The notes beneath the pieces were generated by a model. That model made no database searches, had not been told where the DNA came from, and was given only the letters and a program-made list of their open reading frames with translations. From positions 1-64,000 of the forward strand of contig JACJWV010000003.1 in NCBI GenBank assembly GCA_020636915.1: DNA of 64,000 bases, given 5' to 3'. Shown one piece after another: positions 23,408-32,915 of this stretch. The DNA comes from Nocardioides sp. (GTDB taxonomy: Bacteria > Actinomycetota > Actinomycetes > Propionibacteriales > Nocardioidaceae). The translations under genes were made by a program, and so were the position numbers. Every line of letters begins with the position of its first letter. Position 1 is the stretch's first letter.

Positions 23408-26317
23408 CTACGCGTGGAGCGCCCGCCACACCCGCTCGGGCGTGAGCGGCAGCTCGTCGACCGTGACGCCGGTCGCGTCGAGGATCGCGTTGCGCACCGC
23501 GGGCGCGACCCCGTCGATGGCGATCTCGCCGACCGACTTGGCGCCGAACGGTCCGCTCGGCTCCATCGTCTGCACCAGGTAGACCTCCATCGGCGGCGTG
23601 TCGTCGGCCCGGAAGATCCAGTAGGGACCGAAGCCCGCGTTCACCGCGCGGCCGGCCTCGTCGAGCACCAGGTCCTCGGTGAGCGCGTAGCCCAGGGCCT
23701 GCACCATGGCGCCCTCCACCTGGCCGCTGGCCGTCGTGGGGTTGATGACCACGCCGCAGTCGACGGCCATGACGAGCCGGGTGACGGTGACCTGACCGGT
23801 GTCGACGTCCACCTCGATCTCGGCCACCTGGGCGGCGAACGGCGGCGGCGACTCCCCGGAGACGTGCGACGCCGTCGCCATGATCTGCTCCTGGTCCTCC
23901 AGGTGCAGCGCGTGCAGCGCCACGTCTTCGAGCGACACCGACCGACCGTCCGGCGCCCACGCGCGGTGGTCCCGGAGGTCGATGTCGCCGGCGTCCTCGA
24001 CGTCGAGCAACCGGGCGGCCCGCAGCACGATCCGCTCCCGCACGCCGTCGGCGGCCTTCTTCACCGCCATCCCCGAGATGTACGTCGTGCTGTCGGCGTA
24101 GGCGCCGACGTCGAACGGCGTCATGTCGGTGTCGGCGGCGTAGACGATGATGTCGTCCGCCTCGACCCCGAGCACCTCCGCCGCGATCTGGGCGAGCACC
24201 GTGTCGGCACCGGTCCCGAGGTCGGTCGCCCCGACCAGCAGGTTGAACGAGCCGTCGTCGTTCATCTTGATCGACGCGCCACCCATGTCGAGGTTGGGGA
24301 TCGCCGTCGCCTGCATGCACAGGGCGAAGCCGAGGCCGCGCCGGATGCTCGGCCGGTCCGGTGGCTGCTTCCACGTGGGATCGCCACGACGCTCCCAGCC
24401 GATCGCACGCAGGGCCTGAGCGACGCACTCGTCGGTGGCGCAGCTCGTCACCCGTGGGATCTCGCCCTGGATCTCGGCCGCCCCCCGCTCCCCGAGCGCC
24501 GGCAGGATGTCGAGGGGGTCGCCGGTGCGGACCCAGTTGCGGCGGCGCATCTCGACGGGGTCGAGCCCCAGGCTGAGGGCGATGTCGTCCATGTGGGACT
24601 CGAGCGCGAACAGCGCCTGCGGTGCGCCGTACCCACGGAACGCCCCGGCCACCGGCCGGTTGGTGTAGGCGACGTCGGCGGTGTAGCGCTTGGCCGGGCA
24701 GTTGTACTGCGAGAGCCCGCGCTGCCCGGAGACCGACTGCACCGTGAAGCCGTGGGTGGCGTAGGGACCGGTGTTGCCGACCACGTGGTGGTCCTGGGCG
24801 AGCAGCCGGCCCTCGCCGTCGACGGCGGAGCGGAAGGTGATCGTCTGGGCGTGGCGGATCCGGGAGGAGACGAACTCCTCCTCGCGGGTCAGCTCGAGCC
24901 GGACCGGCCGGCGGGTGGCCAGCACCAGGTGGCCCACCACGTCCTCGAGCAGCATCTCCTGCTTGCCGCCGAAGCCACCGCCGAGCCGGGGCTTGATGAC
25001 CCGGATCTGCTTGACGGGCAGCCCCAGGAGCGGGGCGACCATCCGGCGCGCGTGGAAGGGCACCTGGGTCGAGCTGCGCAGCACGAGCCGCTCGTCCTCG
25101 TCGAGCCAGCCGATCGCGATGTGCGGCTCGATCGGGGTCTGCTGCTGCTGCTGGACGTGGAAGGTCCGCTCGAAGACGTGCTCGGCCCGGGCGAACACGG
25201 CCTCGATCTCGTCGTCGGTCACCGTCTGGCCGTTGACGCGACGGGGGATGTTGCGGGCGGCGTCGTGGATCCCCTCGGTGTCGCTCTCGTCGTGGATGAC
25301 CGGAGCGCCGGAGCTGATCGCCTCGACCTCGTCGAAGACGGCGGGCAGGACGTCGTACGTCACCTTGATCCGCCGGCACGCCTCCTCGGCGATCGCGACC
25401 GACTCGGCCGCGACCGCGGCGACGCGGTCGCCGACGTGCCGCACCTTGTCGTCGAAGCTCACCTGGTCCCAGGGCCGGGGGTTCGGCCAGCTCTGGCCGC
25501 CGGAGGCGTACTTCACCCGCGGGGTGTTGAACGTGTGCAGGACCGCGTGGACACCCGGCAGGGCCCGGGCCTCGGTGTCGTCGATGGCGACGATGCGGGC
25601 GTGGGCGTGCGGGCTGCGCAGCACCTTGGCGTGGAGCATCCCCCGCAGCTCGACGTCGTCGACGAAGGCGGGGTTGCCCTTGACCAGCTTGAGCGCGTCG
25701 ACCTTCGGCACGCCCCGGCCGACGACGCTCGTGGCCGGGACGTCTGCGGCCGGCACGAGGCGCGGCACGGCCGCCGGCGCGTCCGGGACGGGCTCGGCGG
25801 CACCCTCGGTGAGGCGCCCCACGAGCACGGGCGCCATCGGCTCCGGCTTCTCGCCACGGAGCAGGGCCGCGGCTCGCTGGACGGCATCGACGACCTTCAC
25901 GTAGCCCGTCTCGCGGTCGAGGATCCCGGACAGGGCGTCGCGGATCGTCCACTCCGACGGGTCGGGATCGCGCTCGAGGAGCGCCAGGGTCGCGAGCACC
26001 ATGGCGCCCGCCGAGTAGCCGGACTGCAGCGCGCCGGACTCGACGAACGCGGTCTGGACGGGGTGGAGCTCACCCGTGGCCACGTCGAGCGACTCCACGG
26101 TGGTGACCTCGTGGCCACCGGCCTGCGCCGCGAGCAGGACGTCGGCAGAGACCAGACGACCGTCGAGGAGCACCGCAGCGGCACCGGTCTCGCCGGTGCC
26201 GGAGCCGTAGCGGACGCTGAAGCAGCCCAGCCGCCGCAGCAGGGTCAGCAGGGACTCACCCGGCTCGCAGCTGACGCGCTGCGGCACACCGTTGAGGACG
26301 AGCTCGACGTCGGTCAT
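23408..26317 (-). CDS. xdhD: XdhD-like molybdenum hydroxylase with cysteine-less Fe-S domain
   Basis: The 969-residue protein joins a ferredoxin-like N-terminal domain (residues 1-155) to the large molybdopterin subunit. Molybdenum-site marks: GGQSWPNPRPW, KPRLGGGFGGKQEM, GAFRGYGAPQALFALE and the C-terminal GPFGAKSVGEIAI with the catalytic Glu. In the N-terminal domain every cluster ligand is replaced: GCxxGxCGAC reads GSGTGETGAA, QCGYC reads QSGYS and CRCTGY reads DRETGY. E. coli XdhD, of similar length (about 956 residues), shows the same loss. It probably hydroxylates a purine or related heterocycle; how electrons leave without Fe-S centres is unclear. Its ATG overlaps the FAD-subunit stop. 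Confidence 0.9.
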   Translation of the reverse strand: MTDVELVLNGVPQRVSCEPGESLLTLLRRLGCFSVRYGSGTGETGAAAVLLDGRLVSADVLLAAQAGGHEVTTVESLDVATGELHPVQTAFVESGALQSGYSAGAMVLATLALLERDPDPSEWTIRDALSGILDRETGYVKVVDAVQRAAALLRGEKPEPMAPVLVGRLTEGAAEPVPDAPAAVPRLVPAADVPATSVVGRGVPKVDALKLVKGNPAFVDDVELRGMLHAKVLRSPHAHARIVAIDDTEARALPGVHAVLHTFNTPRVKYASGGQSWPNPRPWDQVSFDDKVRHVGDRVAAVAAESVAIAEEACRRIKVTYDVLPAVFDEVEAISSGAPVIHDESDTEGIHDAARNIPRRVNGQTVTDDEIEAVFARAEHVFERTFHVQQQQQTPIEPHIAIGWLDEDERLVLRSSTQVPFHARRMVAPLLGLPVKQIRVIKPRLGGGFGGKQEMLLEDVVGHLVLATRRPVRLELTREEEFVSSRIRHAQTITFRSAVDGEGRLLAQDHHVVGNTGPYATHGFTVQSVSGQRGLSQYNCPAKRYTADVAYTNRPVAGAFRGYGAPQALFALESHMDDIALSLGLDPVEMRRRNWVRTGDPLDILPALGERGAAEIQGEIPRVTSCATDECVAQALRAIGWERRGDPTWKQPPDRPSIRRGLGFALCMQATAIPNLDMGGASIKMNDDGSFNLLVGATDLGTGADTVLAQIAAEVLGVEADDIIVYAADTDMTPFDVGAYADSTTYISGMAVKKAADGVRERIVLRAARLLDVEDAGDIDLRDHRAWAPDGRSVSLEDVALHALHLEDQEQIMATASHVSGESPPPFAAQVAEIEVDVDTGQVTVTRLVMAVDCGVVINPTTASGQVEGAMVQALGYALTEDLVLDEAGRAVNAGFGPYWIFRADDTPPMEVYLVQTMEPSGPFGAKSVGEIAIDGVAPAVRNAILDATGVTVDELPLTPERVWRALHA

Positions 26318-27039
26318 GAGATCTCCTCCTGCACTCGGGCGACCAGGACATCGACCAGGGCCCGGCGGTACTCGCTGGACCCGCGGAAGTCACCGACCGG
26401 CTGCACCTGGTCACCGGGCTGCACCAGGACCGGCGTCGAAGCGACGCCGGTCACCGCGATCCGTCGTACGCCGTCCGCCGCTCGCGCGACCGCGGCGACG
26501 ATCGCCCGGTCGGCCGGTGTGCGTGCGGTGCGGGCCGCAGCGGCCGTGCCGGACGTGCGGAACGACACGGCCGTCACGATGCGGCCGGCGCCTAGCGGCA
26601 GGTCGGCGAGGAAGGTCTCCAGCGGCGCCGTCTCGGCGCCGCCGTCGGTGTCGAGGTGGACCTGCGCCTCGTGCACGAGCAGCGCGGCCAGCAGCTCGCT
26701 CTCGCCCGACCCGTCGGCGACGCAACCACCGACGGTGCCCTGCGCCCGCAGGGTGCTGGGCCGCTCGCGCCGAGCGGCCTCGCGCACGACGGCCGGGACC
26801 TCCTCGCCGTCGGCCAGATCCTGCAGCGTCGCCATGGCACCGGCCCGGAGCACCCCCTCCGACTCCGGGCCGATGCCGCCGAGGTCGAGCGCCTGGAGGT
26901 CGACCACCTCGACCGGGTCGGTCGAGGCGTCGGCGTTGAGCCGGGTCCCCCCGGCGAGCACCCTGGTGTCGGCACGACCCACCAGCTCCAGCGCGTCCGC
27001 CATCGTCGTGGGTCGCCAGTAGGTCGTCACGGTCACCAT
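26314..27039 (-). CDS. FAD-binding subunit of a molybdenum hydroxylase
   Basis: A 241-residue CoxM/XdhB-type flavoprotein. FAD-binding marks are RVLAGGTRLNADAS near residue 30 and TLRAQGTVGGCVADGSGESELLAALL in the middle. It is a little shorter than usual (280-300). Normally it receives electrons from the molybdenum subunit through two [2Fe-2S] clusters. Here the adjacent subunit has lost those clusters, so this protein either pairs with another Fe-S subunit encoded elsewhere or docks directly. The ATG at 27039 follows a 95-bp gap after ygeW. Confidence 0.86.
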   Translation of the reverse strand: MVTVTTYWRPTTMADALELVGRADTRVLAGGTRLNADASTDPVEVVDLQALDLGGIGPESEGVLRAGAMATLQDLADGEEVPAVVREAARRERPSTLRAQGTVGGCVADGSGESELLAALLVHEAQVHLDTDGGAETAPLETFLADLPLGAGRIVTAVSFRTSGTAAAARTARTPADRAIVAAVARAADGVRRIAVTGVASTPVLVQPGDQVQPVGDFRGSSEYRRALVDVLVARVQEEIS

Positions 27040-27134
27040 GCACCCACGTTCGTCCCGGGCCCTCCGGGATCCCAGAGGCGAAGGTCCGCTGTGCCGGACG
27101 GGTGGTCCCGGGCGGTCGGGGCCGCCCGGACCCC

Positions 27135-28112
27135 TCAGCCCATCGTCAGCGCCATGACCGCCTTCTGGCCGTGCAGGCGGTTCTCGGCCTGGTCGTAGAC
27201 GACGCTCCTTGGGCCGTCGATGACACCGTCGGTCACCTCGACACCCCGCTCGGCGGGCAGCGGGTGCATGTAGATCGCGTCGTCGCTCGCGGTGGCGATC
27301 CGGCGCTCGTCGGCGATCCACGACCCGTACTTCTCGACCAGCCGCGCCTCCTCGGCCTCGTCGTCGGTGGTGAGCACCGCGCCCCAGCTCTTGGCGTAGA
27401 CGACGTCGGTGCCGCGGATGCCCGCGTCGAAGTCGTCGAGGACCTCGAAGGACGCCCGGCCCAGGCGGGCGTTCTCCCGCGCCTGCTCGAGCATCTCCGG
27501 CATCAGGCCGAACTCGGGCGGGTGCACCAGCCGCACGTTCATGCCGAACCGCGGCAGCAGCATGATCAGGCTCTGCGGGACGCTGAGCGGCTTGGAGTAG
27601 GTCTTCGCACAGGCCCAGCTGATCGTCGCCGTACGTCCGCGCGGGTCGCCGAGCCGCTCGAGGATCGTCATCAGGTCGGCGAGCGCCTGGTGCGGGTGGA
27701 AGAGGTCGCACTGCATGTTGAGGACGGGGGTCCTGCTCGCCGCGGCGACGTCGCGGATGTAGCGGTTGCCGATGCCCCAGTCAACGTTGCGGATCGCGAT
27801 GCCGTCGTTGTAGCGCCCGAGGATCTCGCCGATCTCCTTGGCGGTGTCGCCGTGCGCGATCTGGGTGGAGCGGCTCTCGATGAACTGCGCGTGCCCGCCG
27901 AGCTGGGCCATCCCCGCCTCGAACGACGCGCGCGTCCGGGTGCTGGCGAAGAAGAACAGCATCGCCAGCACCTTGTCGCGCAGGTAGGGGTGCGGCTGGC
28001 CGAGCGCCCGGTCCCGCTTGAGGGCGAACGCCACGTCGAGCACGGTGTCGAGCTCGTCGCGGGTCCATTCCTGGAAGTCGATGACGTCGCGGCCGCGCAG
28101 GTGGGTCTGCAT
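27135..28112 (-). CDS. ygeW: YgeW-type knotted carbamoyltransferase
   Basis: A 325-residue transcarbamylase. Carbamoyl-phosphate site: FFASTRTRASFE. The run STQIAHGDTAKEIGEILGRY, then VLNMQCDLFHPHQALADL and SKPLSVPQSLIMLLPRFGMNV matches the YgeW family of E. coli closely, including the segment that forms the deep knot. MHPLPAERGVEVTDGV closes the site. YgeW proteins act in the urate cluster, probably removing a carbamoyl group from a ureido acid as carbamoyl phosphate. It lies 12 bp after a second, different carbamoyltransferase gene. Confidence 0.9.
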   Translation of the reverse strand: MQTHLRGRDVIDFQEWTRDELDTVLDVAFALKRDRALGQPHPYLRDKVLAMLFFFASTRTRASFEAGMAQLGGHAQFIESRSTQIAHGDTAKEIGEILGRYNDGIAIRNVDWGIGNRYIRDVAAASRTPVLNMQCDLFHPHQALADLMTILERLGDPRGRTATISWACAKTYSKPLSVPQSLIMLLPRFGMNVRLVHPPEFGLMPEMLEQARENARLGRASFEVLDDFDAGIRGTDVVYAKSWGAVLTTDDEAEEARLVEKYGSWIADERRIATASDDAIYMHPLPAERGVEVTDGVIDGPRSVVYDQAENRLHGQKAVMALTMG

Positions 28113-28124
28113 CGTCGGCTCTCC

Positions 28125-29078
28125 CTACTCGATCGCGCCGAGGACCAGGGACAGCAGCGACATGCGGAGGGCGACGCCGTTCGCTGCCTCGGCCCAGTAG
28201 CGGGCGTGCCGGGTGCTGTCGACGTCGGTGGTCAGCTCGTCCATGCGAGGCAGCGAGTGCAGGACGATCGCGTCCTTCTTCGCCTTCGCCTCGAGCAGCC
28301 GACGGGTGACCTGGTACGCCGCCGGCGTGGTGCCGTGCTCCGTCGTCGGGTCGACGCGGGCCTGGGTGTAGTCGGCCTGGACGACCGGCTCCATGTAGAT
28401 GACGTCCGCGTCGGCCAGGCACTCCTCGACGGACTCGACCTCGCGGTAGCGGACGCTGCGCTCGTCGAGCTCGGCCTTGAACTCGTCGAGCAGGGACAGC
28501 TCGGGCGGCGAGACCACCATCGCCTCCATGTCGAACTGCGAGGAGGCGTAGAGGATCGAGTGCATGGTGCGCATCCGCATGTCGCCCACGCACAGCACCT
28601 TCATCCCGTCGAGCGTGCCCTTGTCCCGCCAGATCGTGTAAAGGTCGGTCAGCACCTGGGTGGGGTGCTCGCCCCACCCGTCGCCGCAGTTGATGACCGG
28701 CACCGACGCCCAGTGCGCGGCCTCGTGCGGGGCGCCCTGGAGGTGGTGGCGCATCGCGATGACGTCGCCGTAGTACTCCAGCATCTTCACGGTGTCCTTC
28801 ATCGACTCCTGGTAGAAGTCGCCGGCGCGGGTCATCTTGGCGTCGGAGAACCCGAGGACGTGACCGCCGAGGCGGTGCATGGCCGCCTCGGTCGACAGCC
28901 GGGTGCGGGTGCTGGGCTGGTAGAACGCGGTGAGCAGCGTCTTGTGCTGGAGCAGGTCCCCGTTGCGGCGGTTCTCCGCGTGGGGGCGCAGCTCCTCGGC
29001 GACCGCGAAGATGCGGAAGTAGTCGTCGCGCTCGACGTCCTTGAGCGAGAGGATGTCTCGTCCCAGGAAGCTTCTCAT
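28125..29078 (-). CDS. Aspartate-carbamoyltransferase-like enzyme
   Basis: The 317-residue protein has FYQPSTRTRLSTEAAMHRLGG for carbamoyl-phosphate binding, GDGWGEHPTQVLTDLYTIW and the C-terminal VLHSLPRMDELTTDVD. The overall plan is PyrB-like, but it sits in a catabolic operon without other pyrimidine-synthesis genes. A role opposite to biosynthesis (phosphorolysis of an N-carbamoyl compound) is more likely here. The second amino-acid-binding loop differs from that of YgeW downstream, so the two probably act on different ureido groups. Confidence 0.86.
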   Translation of the reverse strand: MRSFLGRDILSLKDVERDDYFRIFAVAEELRPHAENRRNGDLLQHKTLLTAFYQPSTRTRLSTEAAMHRLGGHVLGFSDAKMTRAGDFYQESMKDTVKMLEYYGDVIAMRHHLQGAPHEAAHWASVPVINCGDGWGEHPTQVLTDLYTIWRDKGTLDGMKVLCVGDMRMRTMHSILYASSQFDMEAMVVSPPELSLLDEFKAELDERSVRYREVESVEECLADADVIYMEPVVQADYTQARVDPTTEHGTTPAAYQVTRRLLEAKAKKDAIVLHSLPRMDELTTDVDSTRHARYWAEAANGVALRMSLLSLVLGAIE

Positions 29079-29093
29079 CGTGTTCTCTCCTCC

Positions 29094-30083
29094 TCAGACA
29101 CCGAAGGTGTCGATCATCAGTCGGACGTCGTCACCGAGCGGGTAGAGGATCGGGCAGGTCGCGCCCGCATCGACGTACTCCGCCACCTTCGCGCGGCACT
29201 CCTCCGGGCTCCCGGAGGCGGTGATCTGCTGCACCACGTCGTCGGGGACCAGCCGCATCGCGCGGTGGATCTCCTCGGGCCCCGCGGGCCAGGTCAGGAC
29301 CTTGCCGATCTCCTCGATCAGGGCGGGGTCCACCCCGCTGGCCTTCATGATGTGGGGCTGCTGGCCGAGGTACTGGGTCAACAGCTCGCGGGACCGGTCG
29401 AGGGCGAGCTCGCGGTCGCGGTCCACCGAGCAGACGACCAGCTGGGGCCGGTCGATGTCGAGGACGGTGCGGCCCGCCTTCGCGGCACCGGCGGCCAGCG
29501 CGGCCATCGCCTGGGCGTCGTACGACGGGCCGACCATGTAGTTGAGCACCACGCCGTCGGCGATCTCGCCGGCGAGCTCCATCATCTGCATGCCCGTGGC
29601 ACCGATGTAGATCGGCACGTGCTTCGGGGAGCGGTCGCCGTGGACGATGTCGATCTCGACGTCGTCGAGGTGCACGAACTCGCCGTCGTAGCTGACCCGT
29701 TCCATCGCCAGCAGCCGCCGGGTCGCCTCGACGGTCTCCCGCATCGCCCGCAGCGGCTTGCGCCGGTCGACGCCGACCTTGGTGGCCAGCGGCTCCCACC
29801 ACGCGCCGAGGCCGAGGATCACGCGTCCGGGGGCGAGGTCGTCGAGGGTCGAGAAGGTGGCGGCCAGCAGGCCGACGTTGCGGGTCCAGATCGGCACGAT
29901 CCCCGAGCCGACCTTGATCCGGCTCGTCACCGCGGCGTACGCCGCCATGGGGACCGTCGCCTCGCGGACCAGCCTGCTCTCCGCCTGCCAGACGGCCTCG
30001 AAGCCCCGCTCCTCGGCGTAGCGGGCGTAGTCCATCCCGTCCCGGATCGGGTGGAGGTCTTGGAGGTACAGCGCCACTCTCAT
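29094..30083 (-). CDS. LLM-class flavin/F420-dependent oxidoreductase
   Basis: A 329-residue luciferase-like enzyme with AEERGFEAVWQAESRLVREATVPMAAYAAVTSRIKVGSGIVPIWTRN, GRVILGLGAWWEPLA, and the C-terminal helices VPIYIGATGMQMMELAGEIADGVVLNYMVG. These are typical F420-dependent family features. It lies between ssnA and the PyrB-like gene with 10- and 15-bp gaps, so it belongs to the operon. No such enzyme is part of the E. coli cluster; it could supply the reductive step carried out there by YgfK. That role is an inference. Confidence 0.87.
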   Translation of the reverse strand: MRVALYLQDLHPIRDGMDYARYAEERGFEAVWQAESRLVREATVPMAAYAAVTSRIKVGSGIVPIWTRNVGLLAATFSTLDDLAPGRVILGLGAWWEPLATKVGVDRRKPLRAMRETVEATRRLLAMERVSYDGEFVHLDDVEIDIVHGDRSPKHVPIYIGATGMQMMELAGEIADGVVLNYMVGPSYDAQAMAALAAGAAKAGRTVLDIDRPQLVVCSVDRDRELALDRSRELLTQYLGQQPHIMKASGVDPALIEEIGKVLTWPAGPEEIHRAMRLVPDDVVQQITASGSPEECRAKVAEYVDAGATCPILYPLGDDVRLMIDTFGV

Positions 30084-30093
30084 CGTCAGCTCC

Positions 30094-31470
30094 TCATCGT
30101 CTGGCCGACGGCTCGAAGTCGTGCGGCGGGATCTCGTCCATCCGCGCCCACAGGCGCGAGGCCTCGGCGGCGCCCGCGGCGGCCACCTCGAGCTCGTCCA
30201 CCCGGGTCGACCTGCGGTCGGCCACCACCAGGTCGCCGGCGACGAGCACGTCGCGCACGTGGGCCGGCGACATCCCGAAGGCCCAGTGGCCGGCGAGGTT
30301 GTCGACGGTCAGCGGCGTCGGCGTCGGGTAGTCGAGGACGACGAGGTCGGCCGGCGCACCGGGCCGCAGGGTGCCGAGCAGCGGCTCGCCGTGCACCCCT
30401 CCGGCGAACCGCGCTCCGTCGGTGAGCCGCTCGAGCGGCCAGCCGGCCGCGGTGGCCGCCTCCGCCCCGCGGGTGGCGAAGTAGGCCACCTGCGACTCGG
30501 TGAACATGTCGCCGCCGATGCCGTCGGTCCCCAGCGCGACGGCGATGTCGGCACCGGGACGGACGTGGAGGAACGGCGAGTGCCCGACCGCGTTGTTCAG
30601 GTTGCTGCGGGCGTTGCAGACGACGGTCGCGCCGGTGTCGACCACGGCGTGGATCTCGGCCGGGGCGACGTGGACGCAGTGGGCGAGCAGCGCCCGGTCG
30701 GTGAGCACGCCTGCGCGGTCGAGGCGCTCGACGACACCGCGGCCGCACCGGGCGCGCGAGTCGTCCTGGTCGGCCCCGTCCTCCGCGACGTGGATGTGCA
30801 CCCCGGAGCCGGCGGTCCGCGCCAGGTCGACCACCTGACCGAGGGTGTCGTCGGAGAGCGTGAACGACGCGTGCGCGCCGACCAGGCCCCGCGCCAGCCC
30901 GGCCGACGCCGGCGACGAGGTGCGGGCGAGGAAGCGGCGGTTCTCCGCGATGCCCGCGGCGGCCCGCGCCGGCCCGTCGCGGTCGGTGACCTCATAGCAC
31001 AGCACGCTGCGGACGCCGAGCTCCGCCAGCGTCTCGGCGATGATGTCGAGCGAGCCGTCGACGGCGTTCGGTGAGGCGTGGTGGTCGACGATGGTGGTCG
31101 TCCCGGCGCGCAACGCGTCGAGACCTCCGCGCAGGGCCGACGCGCGGATGGCCTCCTCGTCGAGCGCGCGGTCCAGGCGCCACCAGACCCGTTGGAGGAT
31201 CTCGGTGAAGCTCGTCGGCGGCGCGAGGCGGTAGGGCATGCCCCGGCTCAGCGCGGAGTAGAGGTGGTGGTGGGCACACACGTTGCCGGGCACGACCACG
31301 GTGCCCGAGCAGTCCCGGCGGGGCACGCCCGGCGGCGCGGTCCCGACGGCCGCGACCCGGTCCCCGGCGAGCACGACGTCCGCGGCGACGACCTCGGGCG
31401 GGTCGAGGGCGACCACCACCGTGGCCCCGGACAGCACGAGGGTGGGGGCAGATCGCGTCTCGGCCTGCAT
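30094..31470 (-). CDS. ssnA: SsnA-type aminohydrolase
   Basis: A 458-residue amidohydrolase-superfamily enzyme. It matches E. coli SsnA over its length, most clearly in QRVWWRLDRALDEEAI, TIVDHHASPNAVDGSLD, CNARSNLNNAVGHSPFL and ALGTDGIGGDMF. Metal ligands are in CAHHHLYSAL and HIHVAEDGAD. SsnA is a deaminase/amidohydrolase of the urate cluster. I start at the ATG at 31470, with ACAGGAG at the right distance; an ATG three codons upstream (31479) abuts that site directly. An 88-bp gap separates it from the PLP-enzyme gene before it. Confidence 0.9.
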   Translation of the reverse strand: MQAETRSAPTLVLSGATVVVALDPPEVVAADVVLAGDRVAAVGTAPPGVPRRDCSGTVVVPGNVCAHHHLYSALSRGMPYRLAPPTSFTEILQRVWWRLDRALDEEAIRASALRGGLDALRAGTTTIVDHHASPNAVDGSLDIIAETLAELGVRSVLCYEVTDRDGPARAAAGIAENRRFLARTSSPASAGLARGLVGAHASFTLSDDTLGQVVDLARTAGSGVHIHVAEDGADQDDSRARCGRGVVERLDRAGVLTDRALLAHCVHVAPAEIHAVVDTGATVVCNARSNLNNAVGHSPFLHVRPGADIAVALGTDGIGGDMFTESQVAYFATRGAEAATAAGWPLERLTDGARFAGGVHGEPLLGTLRPGAPADLVVLDYPTPTPLTVDNLAGHWAFGMSPAHVRDVLVAGDLVVADRRSTRVDELEVAAAGAAEASRLWARMDEIPPHDFEPSARR

Positions 31471-31558
31471 CGTCGACATCTCCTGTCGGTTGCACTCGCC
31501 TTCCTCACCGTCGTCCGGGCGGGGGCGGCGCGGTAGGGCCGATGGACCCGGTCGGCCC

Positions 31559-32908
<1,350 letters not shown>

Positions 32909-32915
32909 GGCGGGC

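Noticed and set aside
20214..25952. A 1912-codon open frame on the minus strand
   Set aside because: Its upstream part is an out-of-frame reading of the XdhD and dihydropyrimidinase genes. The sequence there is Arg/Pro/Gly repeats without motifs. Only the last 429 codons (GT87) are a real gene.
21698..27022. A 1774-codon open frame on the plus strand
   Set aside because: Antisense to hyuA, xdhD and the FAD subunit. High GC removes stop codons from shadow frames; composition (VDH, RRR, AGV runs) is typical of a shadow.
28125..29078. The PyrB-like gene as the housekeeping pyrB
   Set aside because: No pyrC, pyrR, carA or carB lies nearby, and it sits inside a catabolic operon next to ygeW. Not fully excluded without the rest of the genome.
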